From assembly GCA_964410725.1 (NCBI GenBank), contig CAYPID010000001.1:186001-250000 (forward strand): a stretch of 64,000 nt of DNA, read 5' to 3'. How positions within the stretch are numbered: the stretch's first letter is position 1; each line of letters opens with the position of its first letter. A program made the translations under genes and the position numbers. This DNA comes from CALAZP01 sp964410725. GTDB taxonomy: Bacteria > Bacteroidota > Bacteroidia > Chitinophagales > Saprospiraceae. Of the stretch, positions 46,636-57,700 are shown in pieces. Under the pieces are notes generated by a model. The model saw only the letters and a program-made list of their open reading frames with translations. It searched no databases and had not been told where the DNA came from.

Positions 46636-47748
46636 TTATGCTCTGTTGAAGGCAAACTTTTTATTAAGGTAAAGGACAATTTGTTCATTAACTACTAATG
46701 GACGGCCTTCAAGTTGGTTTCTGGTTATAATTAACTGAGGGTCACATTCATATCTTTTGGCAATGGACATTACAGAATCACCTGGTAAAACCACATATTG
46801 GGTTTCTAAAGTATTTTCCGGCAGTGTTGTTGCTACTGCAACACCTCCGTAAAGAAAATCCCTAATATCCTGGTAGTGTTCTAGTGGTAAAACTAAGTAA
46901 TGGGTCTGATTGCCTGGGATAAATCCATTCAAATACCCAGGATTTAAGCGCTGTAACCATGAAAATGAAACTCCACTAACCAAATTTATATCTTTGAAAC
47001 TTAAGGGTTGTTCTACTATTAGAATTCTTGTTTCTCCTGATAAATGTGGCTTAATTCTAGGTTGAATCTGATGTTGTGGATAATAATTGGCTATATAAGA
47101 AGCCGCGACAAATGAAGGTACGTACATGCGTGTTTCCTTGGGTAAAAAAGCCTCAATTTCCCAAAAATTAGCGCCACCATTTGATAATTTTATCGCTTTA
47201 TTTACTCTACCTGGTCCAGCATTATACGCTGCTAAAACAAGTGTCCACTCCCCGTATTGATTATAGAGTTCTTTAAGCAACTTTACCGCTGCTTCTGTTG
47301 ATTTGTAGACATCTTGACGCTCATCCACATACTCATTTACTTTTAATCCATATTTGTCGGCATTGAAATCCATAATTTGCCACAAACCTGTTGCACCAAC
47401 TATAGATTTTACCGCTGGCTGCAACCCTGATTCCACCATAGGTAGGTATTTAAGTTCTTCTGGTAACCCATACACCCTCAAAAAATGTTCAAAAATTGGG
47501 AAATAATAATAGGATCTTCCCAAAAGTAACTCAGTATCCTTTTTACCGTAGGTAACATATCTTTTTATTCTTGAAAGCACCCGCTCATCTACGCGGTAAT
47601 CCAACTCCAATTCCATGCGACAGATTTTTTTATCTATCACTTCCTTTGATACAACACCCCTATCTGTTTCAGAAAGGAGCACATTTTTATTAATACTCCC
47701 CGCCGAAACCACCCAAAAAGTCAATAAAATCAATAAGTTTTGTTTCAT
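46636..47748 (-). CDS. MltD-like lytic transglycosylase with LysM domain
   Basis: Exported peptidoglycan-cleaving enzyme of 370 residues. After a signal peptide (about 1-18) comes an SLT domain (about 85-220) with catalytic E106 in PMVESGLQP, then GATGLWQIM and AAYNAGPGRV, all typical of MltD-type transglycosylases. A C-terminal LysM domain (about 318-365; YVVLPGDSVMSIAKRY) binds glycan strands. MltD in E. coli has two or more LysM units; only one clear unit is seen here, with a possible degenerate one around residues 235-285 (ILIVEQPLSFKDI, NLVSGVSFSWLQRLNP). It has a strong consensus promoter upstream. Confidence 0.92.
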   Translation of the reverse strand: MKQNLLILLTFWVVSAGSINKNVLLSETDRGVVSKEVIDKKICRMELELDYRVDERVLSRIKRYVTYGKKDTELLLGRSYYYFPIFEHFLRVYGLPEELKYLPMVESGLQPAVKSIVGATGLWQIMDFNADKYGLKVNEYVDERQDVYKSTEAAVKLLKELYNQYGEWTLVLAAYNAGPGRVNKAIKLSNGGANFWEIEAFLPKETRMYVPSFVAASYIANYYPQHQIQPRIKPHLSGETRILIVEQPLSFKDINLVSGVSFSWLQRLNPGYLNGFIPGNQTHYLVLPLEHYQDIRDFLYGGVAVATTLPENTLETQYVVLPGDSVMSIAKRYECDPQLIITRNQLEGRPLVVNEQIVLYLNKKFAFNRA

Positions 47749-47799
47749 TTAAAAGTTTTTACCCAACAATAAGGTGTCTTTTTAATTTGAAAAACGCCG

Positions 47800-47830
47800 C
47801 AAAAGTATCCTTTTTTAAGGCAAATCCAAA
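47800..47830 (-). promoter_or_regulatory. Bacteroidota-type promoter of the transglycosylase gene
   Basis: Read on the minus strand: TTTG, 19 bases, then TACTTTTG, a full match to both consensus elements and their spacing. Transcription would start near 47793 and give a leader of about 45 bases. Confidence 0.75.
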
Positions 47831-48007
47831 TTATTATTCATAACAAAATTATTTCGAACATTGATTCGAAATTAAATTTTGAAAATTTTACATAATCAAA
47901 AATCAAAAGTTGTTTTCTCTGGAATTGGTCTTAGTATGTTGACAAGCGCATAAACAACAAAATGAATTCTTATATTGTTCTGAGGTCTTAAAAAATTAAA
48001 AGTTTAA

Positions 48008-48253
48008 ATGAAACTTCGCATAATAGCATTTGGGATTGCACGAGATATTTTTGGTAATTCATCGATTGAAATTGAGTGGTCTTTTAACCAACCTACGGTA
48101 AGGGACATCAAGAAATGGCTTATTGAACAATATCCTGATTTTGCCCAACTCGCTTCATTTTCAGTTGCTGTTAATGCCCAATACGTGGAAGATGGAGCTG
48201 CTATTAATGAGTCTGATGAAATTGCTATTATTCCTCCGGTGAGTGGTGGTTAA
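48008..48253 (+). CDS. moaD: Molybdopterin synthase small subunit
   Basis: An 81-residue ubiquitin-fold sulfur carrier. It ends in the diagnostic Gly-Gly (PPVSGG), which is thiocarboxylated and donates sulfur to precursor Z in the synthase. The preceding VAVNAQYVEDGAAINESDEIAIIPP stretch is normal for the family. The partner large subunit gene moaE is not in the window. Its final 26 bases overlap the 3' end of mobA on the opposite strand, an unusual arrangement for genes of the same pathway. No consensus promoter was found in the 259 bases upstream. Confidence 0.9.
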   Translation: MKLRIIAFGIARDIFGNSSIEIEWSFNQPTVRDIKKWLIEQYPDFAQLASFSVAVNAQYVEDGAAINESDEIAIIPPVSGG

Positions 48254-48842
48254 GCTTTTGGATTATTTCTTGCATCGTGTCTGGGTGATTCACATTGGTA
48301 AGTGGCCCTGTGGGTGCACCTTCGATTAGTTTCACTTCCATATTCATGAGTGTCTTTCTTGGACAGGTTATTCCCCTTTCTAAATCTCTTAGCAAATGTT
48401 CCATTGCGGATGGCTCCCAAATGGCAATTAGTGGTTCATAATAGCCAGTATCCCCATTAACAAATACGGTGGCGTGTTTACTTGGATCTCGATTTTCTAT
48501 TAAAAGATTTAACAGCTGCTCATTGAGTAAATACAAATCTGTAGCTACAATTAACCATGCGTTGGAAGGATGGGTATTAAATGCAGACATAATTGCTCCT
48601 TTGGGACCTAATCCCTCATATTGATCTACTATAAAGGTTCGTTCTTCGGGAAGACCTTGCACTTGATCTTCTCTAACGCTGTAATAAGTTTGCTGACACA
48701 AAGGCTGCAACAAATCAAACAAATAGTCTCTTTGCGGTTTTCCATACAAAGTTAAGAGGCCTTTGTCTTTTCCCATTCGCTTACTTTTTCCGCCTGCCAA
48801 AACCAACCCAAACAGGGCGGGATGATTTGATGAAATATTCAT
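48228..48842 (-). CDS. mobA: Molybdenum cofactor guanylyltransferase
   Basis: A 204-residue nucleotidyltransferase that links GMP to molybdopterin to make the MGD form used by the DMSO-reductase family of enzymes. The N-terminal motif LVLAGGKSKRMGKDKGLL is the nucleotide-binding loop, and ATDLYLL supplies the metal-binding aspartate in place of the more usual CDxP. Presence of mobA implies that the host makes at least one MGD enzyme. It is the last gene of the moaA-moeA-moaC-mobA run, six bases after moaC. Confidence 0.9.
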   Translation of the reverse strand: MNISSNHPALFGLVLAGGKSKRMGKDKGLLTLYGKPQRDYLFDLLQPLCQQTYYSVREDQVQGLPEERTFIVDQYEGLGPKGAIMSAFNTHPSNAWLIVATDLYLLNEQLLNLLIENRDPSKHATVFVNGDTGYYEPLIAIWEPSAMEHLLRDLERGITCPRKTLMNMEVKLIEGAPTGPLTNVNHPDTMQEIIQKLNHHSPEE

Positions 48843-48848
48843 AGAGCC

Positions 48849-49328
48849 TTATTTTTGGGTGAAATCACTTTTCCCACCTCTTTTTTCTATCAGTCTGGTC
48901 TCTTTGATAATAATATTATGAGAAAAAGCTTTACACATATCGTATAATGTTAGTGCGGCAATTGAAGCTCCTGTTAGGGCTTCCATTTCCACACCTGTCT
49001 TTCCTTTCAGCTTAGCGGTACATTCAATAATCACCTCATTGGGAAGATTAACTTCTATTTGTAGCTGAACTTTTGTTAAAGCCAGTGGGTGACATAATGG
49101 TATTAGGTCACTTGTTTTTTTCGCTCCCATAATTCCAGCTAAAATAGCAGTTTGAAATACAGGTCCCTTTTTGGTATTGAACTCCACTTTGGTCAAAGCT
49201 TCTATGATTTCTGATCCAAGTTCTACTGTGGTCCTAGCTGTTGCTGTTCTTTCTGTTACAGCTTTATCCCCTACATCCACCATATTTGGATTACCAGAAG
49301 AGTCTAAATGCGAAAATTCTTTATTCAT
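48849..49328 (-). CDS. moaC: Cyclic pyranopterin monophosphate synthase
   Basis: Works with MoaA to convert GTP to cyclic pyranopterin monophosphate (precursor Z). The 159-residue length is normal. The N-terminus has the FSHLDSSGNPNMVDVGDK pattern, followed by GIMGAKKTSDLIPLCHPLAL and KTGVEMEALTG, the conserved active-site segments. I chose ATG 49328, which overlaps the moeA stop by eight bases; a longer reading from 49433 would run back inside moeA and add non-conserved residues. Confidence 0.95.
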   Translation of the reverse strand: MNKEFSHLDSSGNPNMVDVGDKAVTERTATARTTVELGSEIIEALTKVEFNTKKGPVFQTAILAGIMGAKKTSDLIPLCHPLALTKVQLQIEVNLPNEVIIECTAKLKGKTGVEMEALTGASIAALTLYDMCKAFSHNIIIKETRLIEKRGGKSDFTQK

Positions 49329-50535
49329 GATTTCTATATTGGATAATTGGAAATACTTCTCCTGTTTTAAAGGTCGATTTTTCAGCGGGCAATGCCATGA
49401 AGGCATCTGCCTCCAATAGGTTTGCAAAATCACCTGATCCTTTGCCCTCTAAAGGGAAAGCTACTTTATTTCCATTTTCCTCCATTTGCAGGCGAACCTG
49501 CAGAAAATAATCTAATGCTGGGGTGAAGGTGAAATCTGAGCCCAGTATTGCAAAATCATTTGATAGTAAAGGAAGGCCTATTTTTTTTCTTATCCAGGGC
49601 ATTACATATTTGTGGGTACACATAAAGGAAGAAACAGGATTACCTGGCAAAGCAAAAACAACAGCATTTTGGTGGCAACCAAACCATAATGGTTTGCCTG
49701 GGCGTTGCAAAACTCCATGGAATTTTTGCTCCACTTGATTAGTAGAAAGAGCCAAGGGTATATAGTCTTTTTTTCCCATGGAAACGCCTCCGGAAAAAAT
49801 CAGCACCTCATAACTATTGAGCAAAGCAGTAACCAGAGCTATAGAGACAGAGGAATCATCCGGTAGGTGATGCAAATCAGCAACCAAGCCAATATCCTTT
49901 AAAACAGCTTGAATCATAAAGCTATTGGAAGTTCTAATCTGATGGGGTTCTGGAACCTTATTGATATTGACCAGCTCATCTCCGGTTGAAACTATGGCTA
50001 CTTTAGGGTATTTAGCAACTATTACTTCTGTCTTACCTACCGTTGCTAAAACTGCAATTTCAGCTGCTGAGATTCTTCTTCCAGGAAATAGTAATTGAGT
50101 ACCTCGCTTCCTATCCTGTCCTTTAAAATGAATATTTTGTCCCTTCTTAACTGGAACCAATACTTTGGCCTTACCATTGATGATTTGAACATCTTCATAT
50201 CGAACAACCGCATCGGTTCCCACAGGTTTTACTGTACCAGTCATGACTTCTATACATGAAGAATTTTTTAGTAAAGTAGTCGGTTGTGAACCAGCAGGTT
50301 GCATGCCTTGTATCTCTAATTCTGTTAAACCGGCTTCAAAAGAAGCGGTAAAAACGGCTATTCCATCCATGGTTACCCGGTCAAAGGGGGGAAAGTCTCG
50401 ATCTGCAAAAATGGATTCTTGCAATACACGACCAAGAGAATCCTCTAGTTTTACTTTTTCCCAAGAAACCTCAATACTTTTAACCGATTCTAAAACGATT
50501 TGATATGCATCTTTAGAAGGTATTAATTGCTTCAT
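49321..50535 (-). CDS. moeA: Molybdopterin molybdenumtransferase
   Basis: Inserts molybdate into adenylated molybdopterin. The 404-residue protein has the expected four-domain layout: the opening family segment FPPFDRVTMDGIAV, the EVMTGTVKPVGTDAVVRYED segment, and the MogA-like domain with VSTGDELV, FSGGVSMGKKDY and ALPGNPVSSF. No separate mogA/moaB adenylyltransferase gene accompanies it. Its start overlaps the moaA stop by one base, and its stop overlaps the moaC start by eight. Confidence 0.94.
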   Translation of the reverse strand: MKQLIPSKDAYQIVLESVKSIEVSWEKVKLEDSLGRVLQESIFADRDFPPFDRVTMDGIAVFTASFEAGLTELEIQGMQPAGSQPTTLLKNSSCIEVMTGTVKPVGTDAVVRYEDVQIINGKAKVLVPVKKGQNIHFKGQDRKRGTQLLFPGRRISAAEIAVLATVGKTEVIVAKYPKVAIVSTGDELVNINKVPEPHQIRTSNSFMIQAVLKDIGLVADLHHLPDDSSVSIALVTALLNSYEVLIFSGGVSMGKKDYIPLALSTNQVEQKFHGVLQRPGKPLWFGCHQNAVVFALPGNPVSSFMCTHKYVMPWIRKKIGLPLLSNDFAILGSDFTFTPALDYFLQVRLQMEENGNKVAFPLEGKGSGDFANLLEADAFMALPAEKSTFKTGEVFPIIQYRNHE

Positions 50536-51536
50536 TATCCTCCAATTGTCGCCATAGATTCAGAAACTGGACGTCCGTTTAACCTATTCTTTTCTGCCTC
50601 CCATCCATCTTTAGCTCTATATTGGAGGGCCTCTAGGAATACTTGTTTCAATTGGGCTTCATCTGCTCCAGCTCTGATTACATTTCTAATATTGAAAATC
50701 CCTTCATCATATAGACAAGTCTTTAAAGTGCCTTGTGGAGTGATCCTAATGCGGTTACACGTTCCACAAAACGTTCTAGAATAAGCTGCAATTATCCCTA
50801 CATTTCCCTTGAATCCTGGGACTTGATAACTGGCTGCAGTGGCGTTTGGTGGATCTGGAATTTTTTCAATAGAGGGGAATTCCTTTTTGATGTGTTCTAA
50901 TATTCTAATATGATTCCACTGCCAGTTATCATAATGTCTTCCCGAACCGTTGAATGGCATCTCTTCAATAAATCGAACCGAAATTGGGTACTTTTCGGTA
51001 AGCGCTACCATTGGAATGATATCCTCAATATTTTGCTCATGCATAACCACTGCATTAATCTTGGTCTTAATTCCAAAATACAGCAAAGCATCGAAGGTTT
51101 CCATCACCTTGTCGAATACATCTCTTCGGGTAATTTTTAGAAATCTTTGCCGGTCTAGGGAATCCAAACTCAGGTTTACTGAATGCACCCCCATTTCCTT
51201 CAATCTTGGAACCAACCCTGCTGTTGTGGTGCCGTTAGTGGTAATATTAATCTGATCTAACCCCTTCATTGCACTCAGAGCTTTTATAAAATCAGGTAAA
51301 TCTCTTCTTACAAAAGGCTCGCCTCCCGTTATTCTCACTTTATTGATGCCTAAGTCGACTAAGACTTTCATAATTATCTCCATTTCCTCGAATGTGAGTA
51401 ATTCCGCCTTATCTACATATTTGATACCTTCTTCTGGCATACAATAAAAACAGCGCAGGTTACACCTATCAGTAACAGCTAACCTGACGTAATTTATTAT
51501 TCTACCGTGATTATCAAAAATCTGCTTCTCCTGCAT
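50535..51536 (-). CDS. moaA: GTP 3',8-cyclase (radical SAM)
   Basis: Radical-SAM enzyme that starts cofactor synthesis by cyclising GTP. The 333-residue protein has the SAM-binding cluster motif CNLRCFYC, the ITGGEPFVRRDLP segment, a second Fe-S cluster motif (CGTCNRIRITPQGTLKTC) and the functionally required C-terminal Gly-Gly (ATIGG). It leads the minus-strand cofactor run. The 219 bases between its start and the divergent giant protein are very AT-rich, with no clear consensus promoter. Confidence 0.95.
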   Translation of the reverse strand: MQEKQIFDNHGRIINYVRLAVTDRCNLRCFYCMPEEGIKYVDKAELLTFEEMEIIMKVLVDLGINKVRITGGEPFVRRDLPDFIKALSAMKGLDQINITTNGTTTAGLVPRLKEMGVHSVNLSLDSLDRQRFLKITRRDVFDKVMETFDALLYFGIKTKINAVVMHEQNIEDIIPMVALTEKYPISVRFIEEMPFNGSGRHYDNWQWNHIRILEHIKKEFPSIEKIPDPPNATAASYQVPGFKGNVGIIAAYSRTFCGTCNRIRITPQGTLKTCLYDEGIFNIRNVIRAGADEAQLKQVFLEALQYRAKDGWEAEKNRLNGRPVSESMATIGG

Positions 51537-51755
51537 AAATCCAATATAATGAAATATTTAATTCACCATGAGTTTTTTCCCTTAATTACCTTTTTAATTT
51601 TAGACTTCAAAAAGGCTGACCCTCAACCACACTGAAAGAAAATCAATTACATATAAGAAATTTCATTAAATTTAAAATTATATATATGTAATATATTTTT
51701 AATTTTACTGTTCAATAGACAACTTTTTCTTTTGAAATTGTAAAACGACCAAAAA

Positions 51756-54700
51756 ATGTCTAAAGGCTCCCCCTTCTTAGTCGCATTATGTCTTTTTGTG
51801 ATTACAGGTTTATCTGCACAGGATATCCAGTGGAATAAATGTAATACCGTAGAAGTTACCCAATGGATGCGTATACAGTATCCGGAAATGGAAAGTGACG
51901 ATACCTTCGAACAGTGGATTGCACCCAAGGTAACGGCACTTAAAATGGATCCTCGAATGAGATCCACCTTAACGATACCTATCATATTTCATATCATCCA
52001 CGATGGAACGTCTATCGGTTCCGCAGATAATCCAGCCGAAGGGTATATTTATGCTCAAATAGAACAAATTAATAATGATTTTAGAAGGAAAATAGGAACT
52101 AGTGGCTATAATAATCACCCTGCGGGTGCTGACATTGAAATAGAATTTTGTCCCGCTTCCCAATCCCCTGATGGAACCTTGCTTTCTAATCCAGGCATCA
52201 ATAGAATTAATAGAAATCAACTAGGCTGGTCTGCACCCCCTTATGGAACTTGTAATGGGGATAATTTTGGTTCTTCATATATTCAAAACACTATTAAACC
52301 AGCAACGCAATGGGATCCCAATCAATATTTGAATGTATGGGTATTACAGACCAGTTGTAACGTCCTTGGGTATGCTCAATTTCCAAGCACCTCTGGATTA
52401 AGTGGGATTGGAAGTAATAACGGCATAGCCTCTACAGATGGGGTAGTAATTAGGCCGGAAACTCTTGGAAGTACAGATCAAAACAACCCTTACAGTCAAA
52501 ATTTTGGTATGGGAAGAACCCTAACCCATGAATTGGGACATTTTTTTGGCCTTAGACACATCTGGGGAGATTCCAATTGTGGCAATGACTTTTGTGACGA
52601 TACGCCGCAATCTTTTTCCTCTAATCGCGGATGTCCCGATGTTACTACCTGTGACGGAGTAAAAGACATGGTGGAAAATTATATGGACTATACCAATGAC
52701 GCTTGTGTCAATCTTTTTACACAAGATCAAAAATCCAGGATGTTGACTGTCCTGGCTAATAGTCCAAGAAGGGGCAATCTTACCTCCTCAACCAGTTGTG
52801 GAGCTACCAATGCACCTTTAACTGCCAATTTTTATGCTTCAATCACCCAAATAGATGCTGGTCAATCTGTACAATTCACGAATTTATCTTCTGGCAACCC
52901 GGTTTCCTACCAATGGACTTTTTCCGGTGGCACCCCAGCATCAAGTAATTTAGCTAACCCGGTAGTAACCTATACCAAAAGTGGTTTTTATCCCGTTACA
53001 CTTGCTGTTACCAACGCTCTTGGTGAAACCAACTCGGTAACAAAAAATAATTTTATTTCGGTTAGAGATAACGCCGTTGGCAGTTGCCCCAACTCCACGC
53101 CTATTCAAAATTTAGTAGAGAGCTTCGAAAGCACTACCAGTCCGTGGGAACAAAGCACACAAGATGACATGAACTGGACGAGAACAAACAAAGCTACACC
53201 ATCCTCTGGTACAGGTCCACAGATTGCCAGCGAAGGAAGCTATTACCTTTTCATTGAAGCATCCAGTCCCAATTATCCCAATAAAACAGCAATACTTAAT
53301 TCTCCTTGTCTGCATAGCCTCTCTATAACAGAAGGTTACCTATCATTTGACTATCACCTCTATTCTTCAGATGTATCTAATACCATTGGTTCCCTTAAAC
53401 TTGAATACAGCACCGAACAAAACAATTGGAACACGCTATGGGAACAAAATGGCTCTACTGGTCAAGATAATTGGCTAACGGCTTCTGTTGACTTGAAGCC
53501 AATTGTTGGAAAAGAGCAACTTTACCTTAGGATTAATGGAAAAACAGGAACCACTTGGAGAAATGATATCGGTATTGACAATATTTCTTTTTCTCAAATT
53601 GCTAAATCTACTTCACATGTGCCCAAAGCAGCATTCTCCGCCTCTTCTCTTTCCATAACATCTGGAGGTCAAGTTAATTTTGTGGATGAGTCTAAAAAAA
53701 ATCCAACTTTTTGGGCGTGGACTTTTGAAGGTGGGTTTCCTAACACCAGTGCAAATCCGAATCCCACAGTAACCTATTATAACCCCGGTATTTTTGATGT
53801 TCAATTAATCGTAGGTAACGATGCGGGCTACGATACTCTCCAAAAAACAAATCTAATCACCGTCAATGCTGCTCTACCTGAGCCCATAGCAGCCTTTACC
53901 ACCAACAGTACCGCCATTGAGGTTGGAGATCAAATAGTTTTCCAAGATTTAAGTACTGGAAATCCGACCAGTTGGAATTGGTTTTTCGAAGGTGGGTCTC
54001 CGCAAACTAGTACCGCTGCTAATCCATCGATTACTTACAATTCAACAGGGGTATTTGATGTAAGTCTAGAAGTCTCTAATGCGCAGGGAAATGACACAGA
54101 AATTAAATATGGCTACATTACGGTAACTAATTTCAATGTCCCTCCTATTCCGGACTTCAATGCTAATAAAAGAGTAATTGCGCTGGGCGACAGTATTACT
54201 TTTGATGACATTTCAACTGGAATCATTACTTCTAGAGAATGGACTTTCGAAGGAGGAACCCCCTCTACAAGCTCCGCCATTGAACCTATTATTACTTATG
54301 AATCTGCAGGGTTTTTCGATGTCAAACTAAAGGTAATTAATAATGAAAATAGCGATTCTCTAATCAGATTTGAATACGTAGAAGTGTTGGAAAATCCTGA
54401 CTCCCCTTTAATTGATTGTGAAAATGGCATTCGCACTTTTCCCTATTTTGAAGGTTTTGACCTCACTGAAAATATTTCATGGTCGAATGTAAGCTCTGGA
54501 GATGATTTTGATTGGCAATCGAATGCTGGAAATACTCCGTCAGCAGGTACCGGTCCTCCATCAGCAGCTAATGGACCCTTTTATTATTTTATTGAGGCCT
54601 CCAATCCTAATTATCCTAATAAAGAAGCTATTTTAGAATCTACATGTTTCGATTTTTCACCTTTTGGACGAATTACATTTTCTTTTCAAAATCACATGCT

Positions 54701-57700
54701 TGGTGCTCATGTAGGCACCCTCTCGCTAGAGGGTAAAACCGATCTTGGTGATTGGGAAACCTTATGGAGTCAATCTGGTGATCAAGGAAACCAATGGAAT
54801 ACCATTGTCTTAGATTTAAGTAGCCGCTATGGATTAAATAGTAATGTTAGCTTCCGATTCAGAGCATTAACTTCAGATGGGTGGCAAGGAGATATTGCCA
54901 TAGATGATATTAGGGTATATACCGTTGATGCCATTGGACAAGCCCCGATTGCAGATTTTGAATCCTCTACTACTTTAATCAACCAAAATGCCTCCACTCA
55001 ATTTATAGACCTCTCTGATTATACCCCCACTTCCTGGGAATGGACTTTTGATGGAGGTATTCCTGCTACCTCTGCCGCACAATTCCCTGCCGTTACCTAC
55101 AGCACTCCGGGAACATATGACGTAACCTTAAAAGTTGCCAATGCTTTTGGTGAAGACTCTACCTCTAAAGTGGCCTATATTACGGTTATTGAAGATTGCT
55201 CAGATACCATTATTGCTTTTCCGTATAATGAAGGTTTTGAAACTGGCTTTGGGTTATGGACCAATATTTTAGAGGATAGTCTTTATATAACTAGTGGACT
55301 GGTAGATACCTTAGTGGATTGGCAATTGATAGATTCAGCCACCTCTACCATAGGGACTGGTCCTGATACCGCTTTAAATGGAAATTACTACTTGTATTTG
55401 GAAACTACCGATTCCACTGCCAATAATAAAGGTGAATTAGCCTCTATTAAAAGTCCTTGTATAGACTTTAGCATTGCGGACATGCCCGTTATTCAATTTG
55501 GATACCATCTTTTTGGCAATGATGCGGACTTAGATAGTTTAAAATTAGAAGGATCTTCGGATGGGGTTTCATGGGAATTGCTCTGGAGCATCTCCGACAA
55601 TCAGGGAAACCAATGGGATACGGCCATAGTTCGTTTAGACACCTTTGCCAATAATGGAGGCACAAGATTAAGGTTTACTGCCCAATCCCATTCAACAACT
55701 GGAGATTTAGGAGATATTGCCATAGACGATATCAGAATCTATGATCAACTTAACCAACCTACGGTACGAACTTTTCCAGACTCCATATTTTTTACTTTTG
55801 GTATAAGCCCCTGGCAGCAGGCTATAGATGATGACTTTGATTGGACTTGGACCAACCTAGCTACTCCATCATCCAATACCGGTCCAGATACCGCTTATTA
55901 CGGCTCTCATTTCTTATATGCCGAAGCTTCTGAACCCAACTATCCCCAAAAAACTGCTACTTTATTGTCGCCACCCTATGACTTTACTAATGTTGAAGCA
56001 GGTTCTTCACCTACCTTATCTTTTGCCAATCACCGACAAGGAGGAAATGTAGGAACCTTGGAAGTATTGGCCTCAACGGATAATATCAACTGGCAATCGC
56101 TCTCCGCATTAACGGGCGCTAATGGTGATGATTGGGCAGTAGAAAGTATAGACCTCGCTTCAACCGCTCCTTCCTTATTAAGCCAACCTCTAGTCTGGTT
56201 TAAGTTTGTCGCCACCACAGGAGATGATTGGGATGGAGATATAGGCTTAGACTATATTCGACTAGATGCTACTCCTACTTTACAAGATCCTGTCCCTGAT
56301 TTTACAGTAAGTGATACAGTTATACAAGTGGGGCAATCTATTACTTTTGTAGACGTTTCAACTGAATCTCCCGATACATGGGAATGGACTTTTACCTCTT
56401 ATGACGGAGGGGTGGTTTATCCTACTACTGTATCAGCAGCGTCGACTTTCACCTATAGATTCGACGAAACAGACACCATTAGTGTCACCCTTTCCGTTTC
56501 CAATGGAAGTCCAGGTAGTCCAGTGGATACCACAAAGACCAGTCTAATTAAAATTCAATCCAATACGGGCAAGCCCATTGCAGATTTTACCGTAAACTCG
56601 CGCCAGATCTTGCAAAATCAAAGTATTAACTTTTCGGACGCCTCTGCCAATAACCCAAATCAGTGGGATTGGTTGATTATCAATCAGAACAGCGATACTA
56701 TAACCACGTCAACGGATAGTATTTTTACCCATACCTTTATTAGAGCTAACGATACACTAGATGTTCAATTGATAGCTACCAATGAGATTGGAAGTGATAC
56801 GATACTGAGAGAACAATACTTAATTATTGATTCAGTATATGCTTCTTCCTGCACTAGTCCCCTTAGTATTCCTTTATCTACTGATTTCGAGACCGGCGAT
56901 ATTCCGACTGCCATTTGGAGCCAAAACCAATTTGATGATTTTGATTGGAGCGTCAAATCCGGTGCAACCCCCTCATTGTATACTGGCCCAATCGAAGCAA
57001 AAGAAGGAAGATTCTATGCTTACCTTGAGTCTTCTCCACCAAATAATCCAAATAAAATTGCTATTCTAGAAAGTCATTGTTTCAATTGGCAGGAATACAA
57101 CCAAATAGAACTTTCCTTTGCTTACCACCTATATGGAAGAGATATCAATACCCTCTCTGTTCAACTTCGCACCGATCCTAACGACCAGTGGTTCACATTT
57201 TGGGAAACAGCCGGAAATCAAGGAAACCAGTGGAAAGAAGCCCAACTAAATTTAAGTGCTTATGCTGGCAAAAACTTAGTTTACCTCCGTTTTGTTGGAA
57301 AAACAGGTAACAGTTGGCAGGGTGATATAGCTATAGATCAAATTTCAATTAATGGGGTCTCTAGTGACCTTCCTCCAGTGGCAGATTTTGAAGCGATCCA
57401 AACTGAAATATTAACTGGACAAAGTGTTCAATTTACCAACCTTTCTCAGGGAGCAACAAGAATAGTGAGCTGGATTTTTGAGGGGGGAACCCCGGCTACA
57501 AGTATTGAACAGAATCCAGTCATTACTTACAATTCTCCAGGTCTTTATAAAGTTAGCTTAGAAGTAGCCAATAATTATGGCCAAAACCAAAAAGTACTTA
57601 ACAACTATATTCTGGTATCACCCAAAGGAAATATTTGTAATAATGGACCTATTCCTTTTTCAGAGGGTTTTGAAAATGGATTCGAACATTGGATTCAAGA

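Noticed and set aside
49329..49433. N-terminal extension of moaC
   Set aside because: The extension runs backwards into the moeA coding sequence and is not MoaC-like; ATG 49328 gives the normal length.
51650..51710. AT-rich palindromic stretch as a replication origin or promoter
   Set aside because: Alternating AT sequence alone is not evidence, and no DnaA-box cluster or consensus -7 box was seen.
51647..51985. Minus-strand reading frame of 112 codons at the start of the giant protease gene
   Set aside because: It overlaps the signal peptide and propeptide coding region, has low-complexity sequence and resembles no family.
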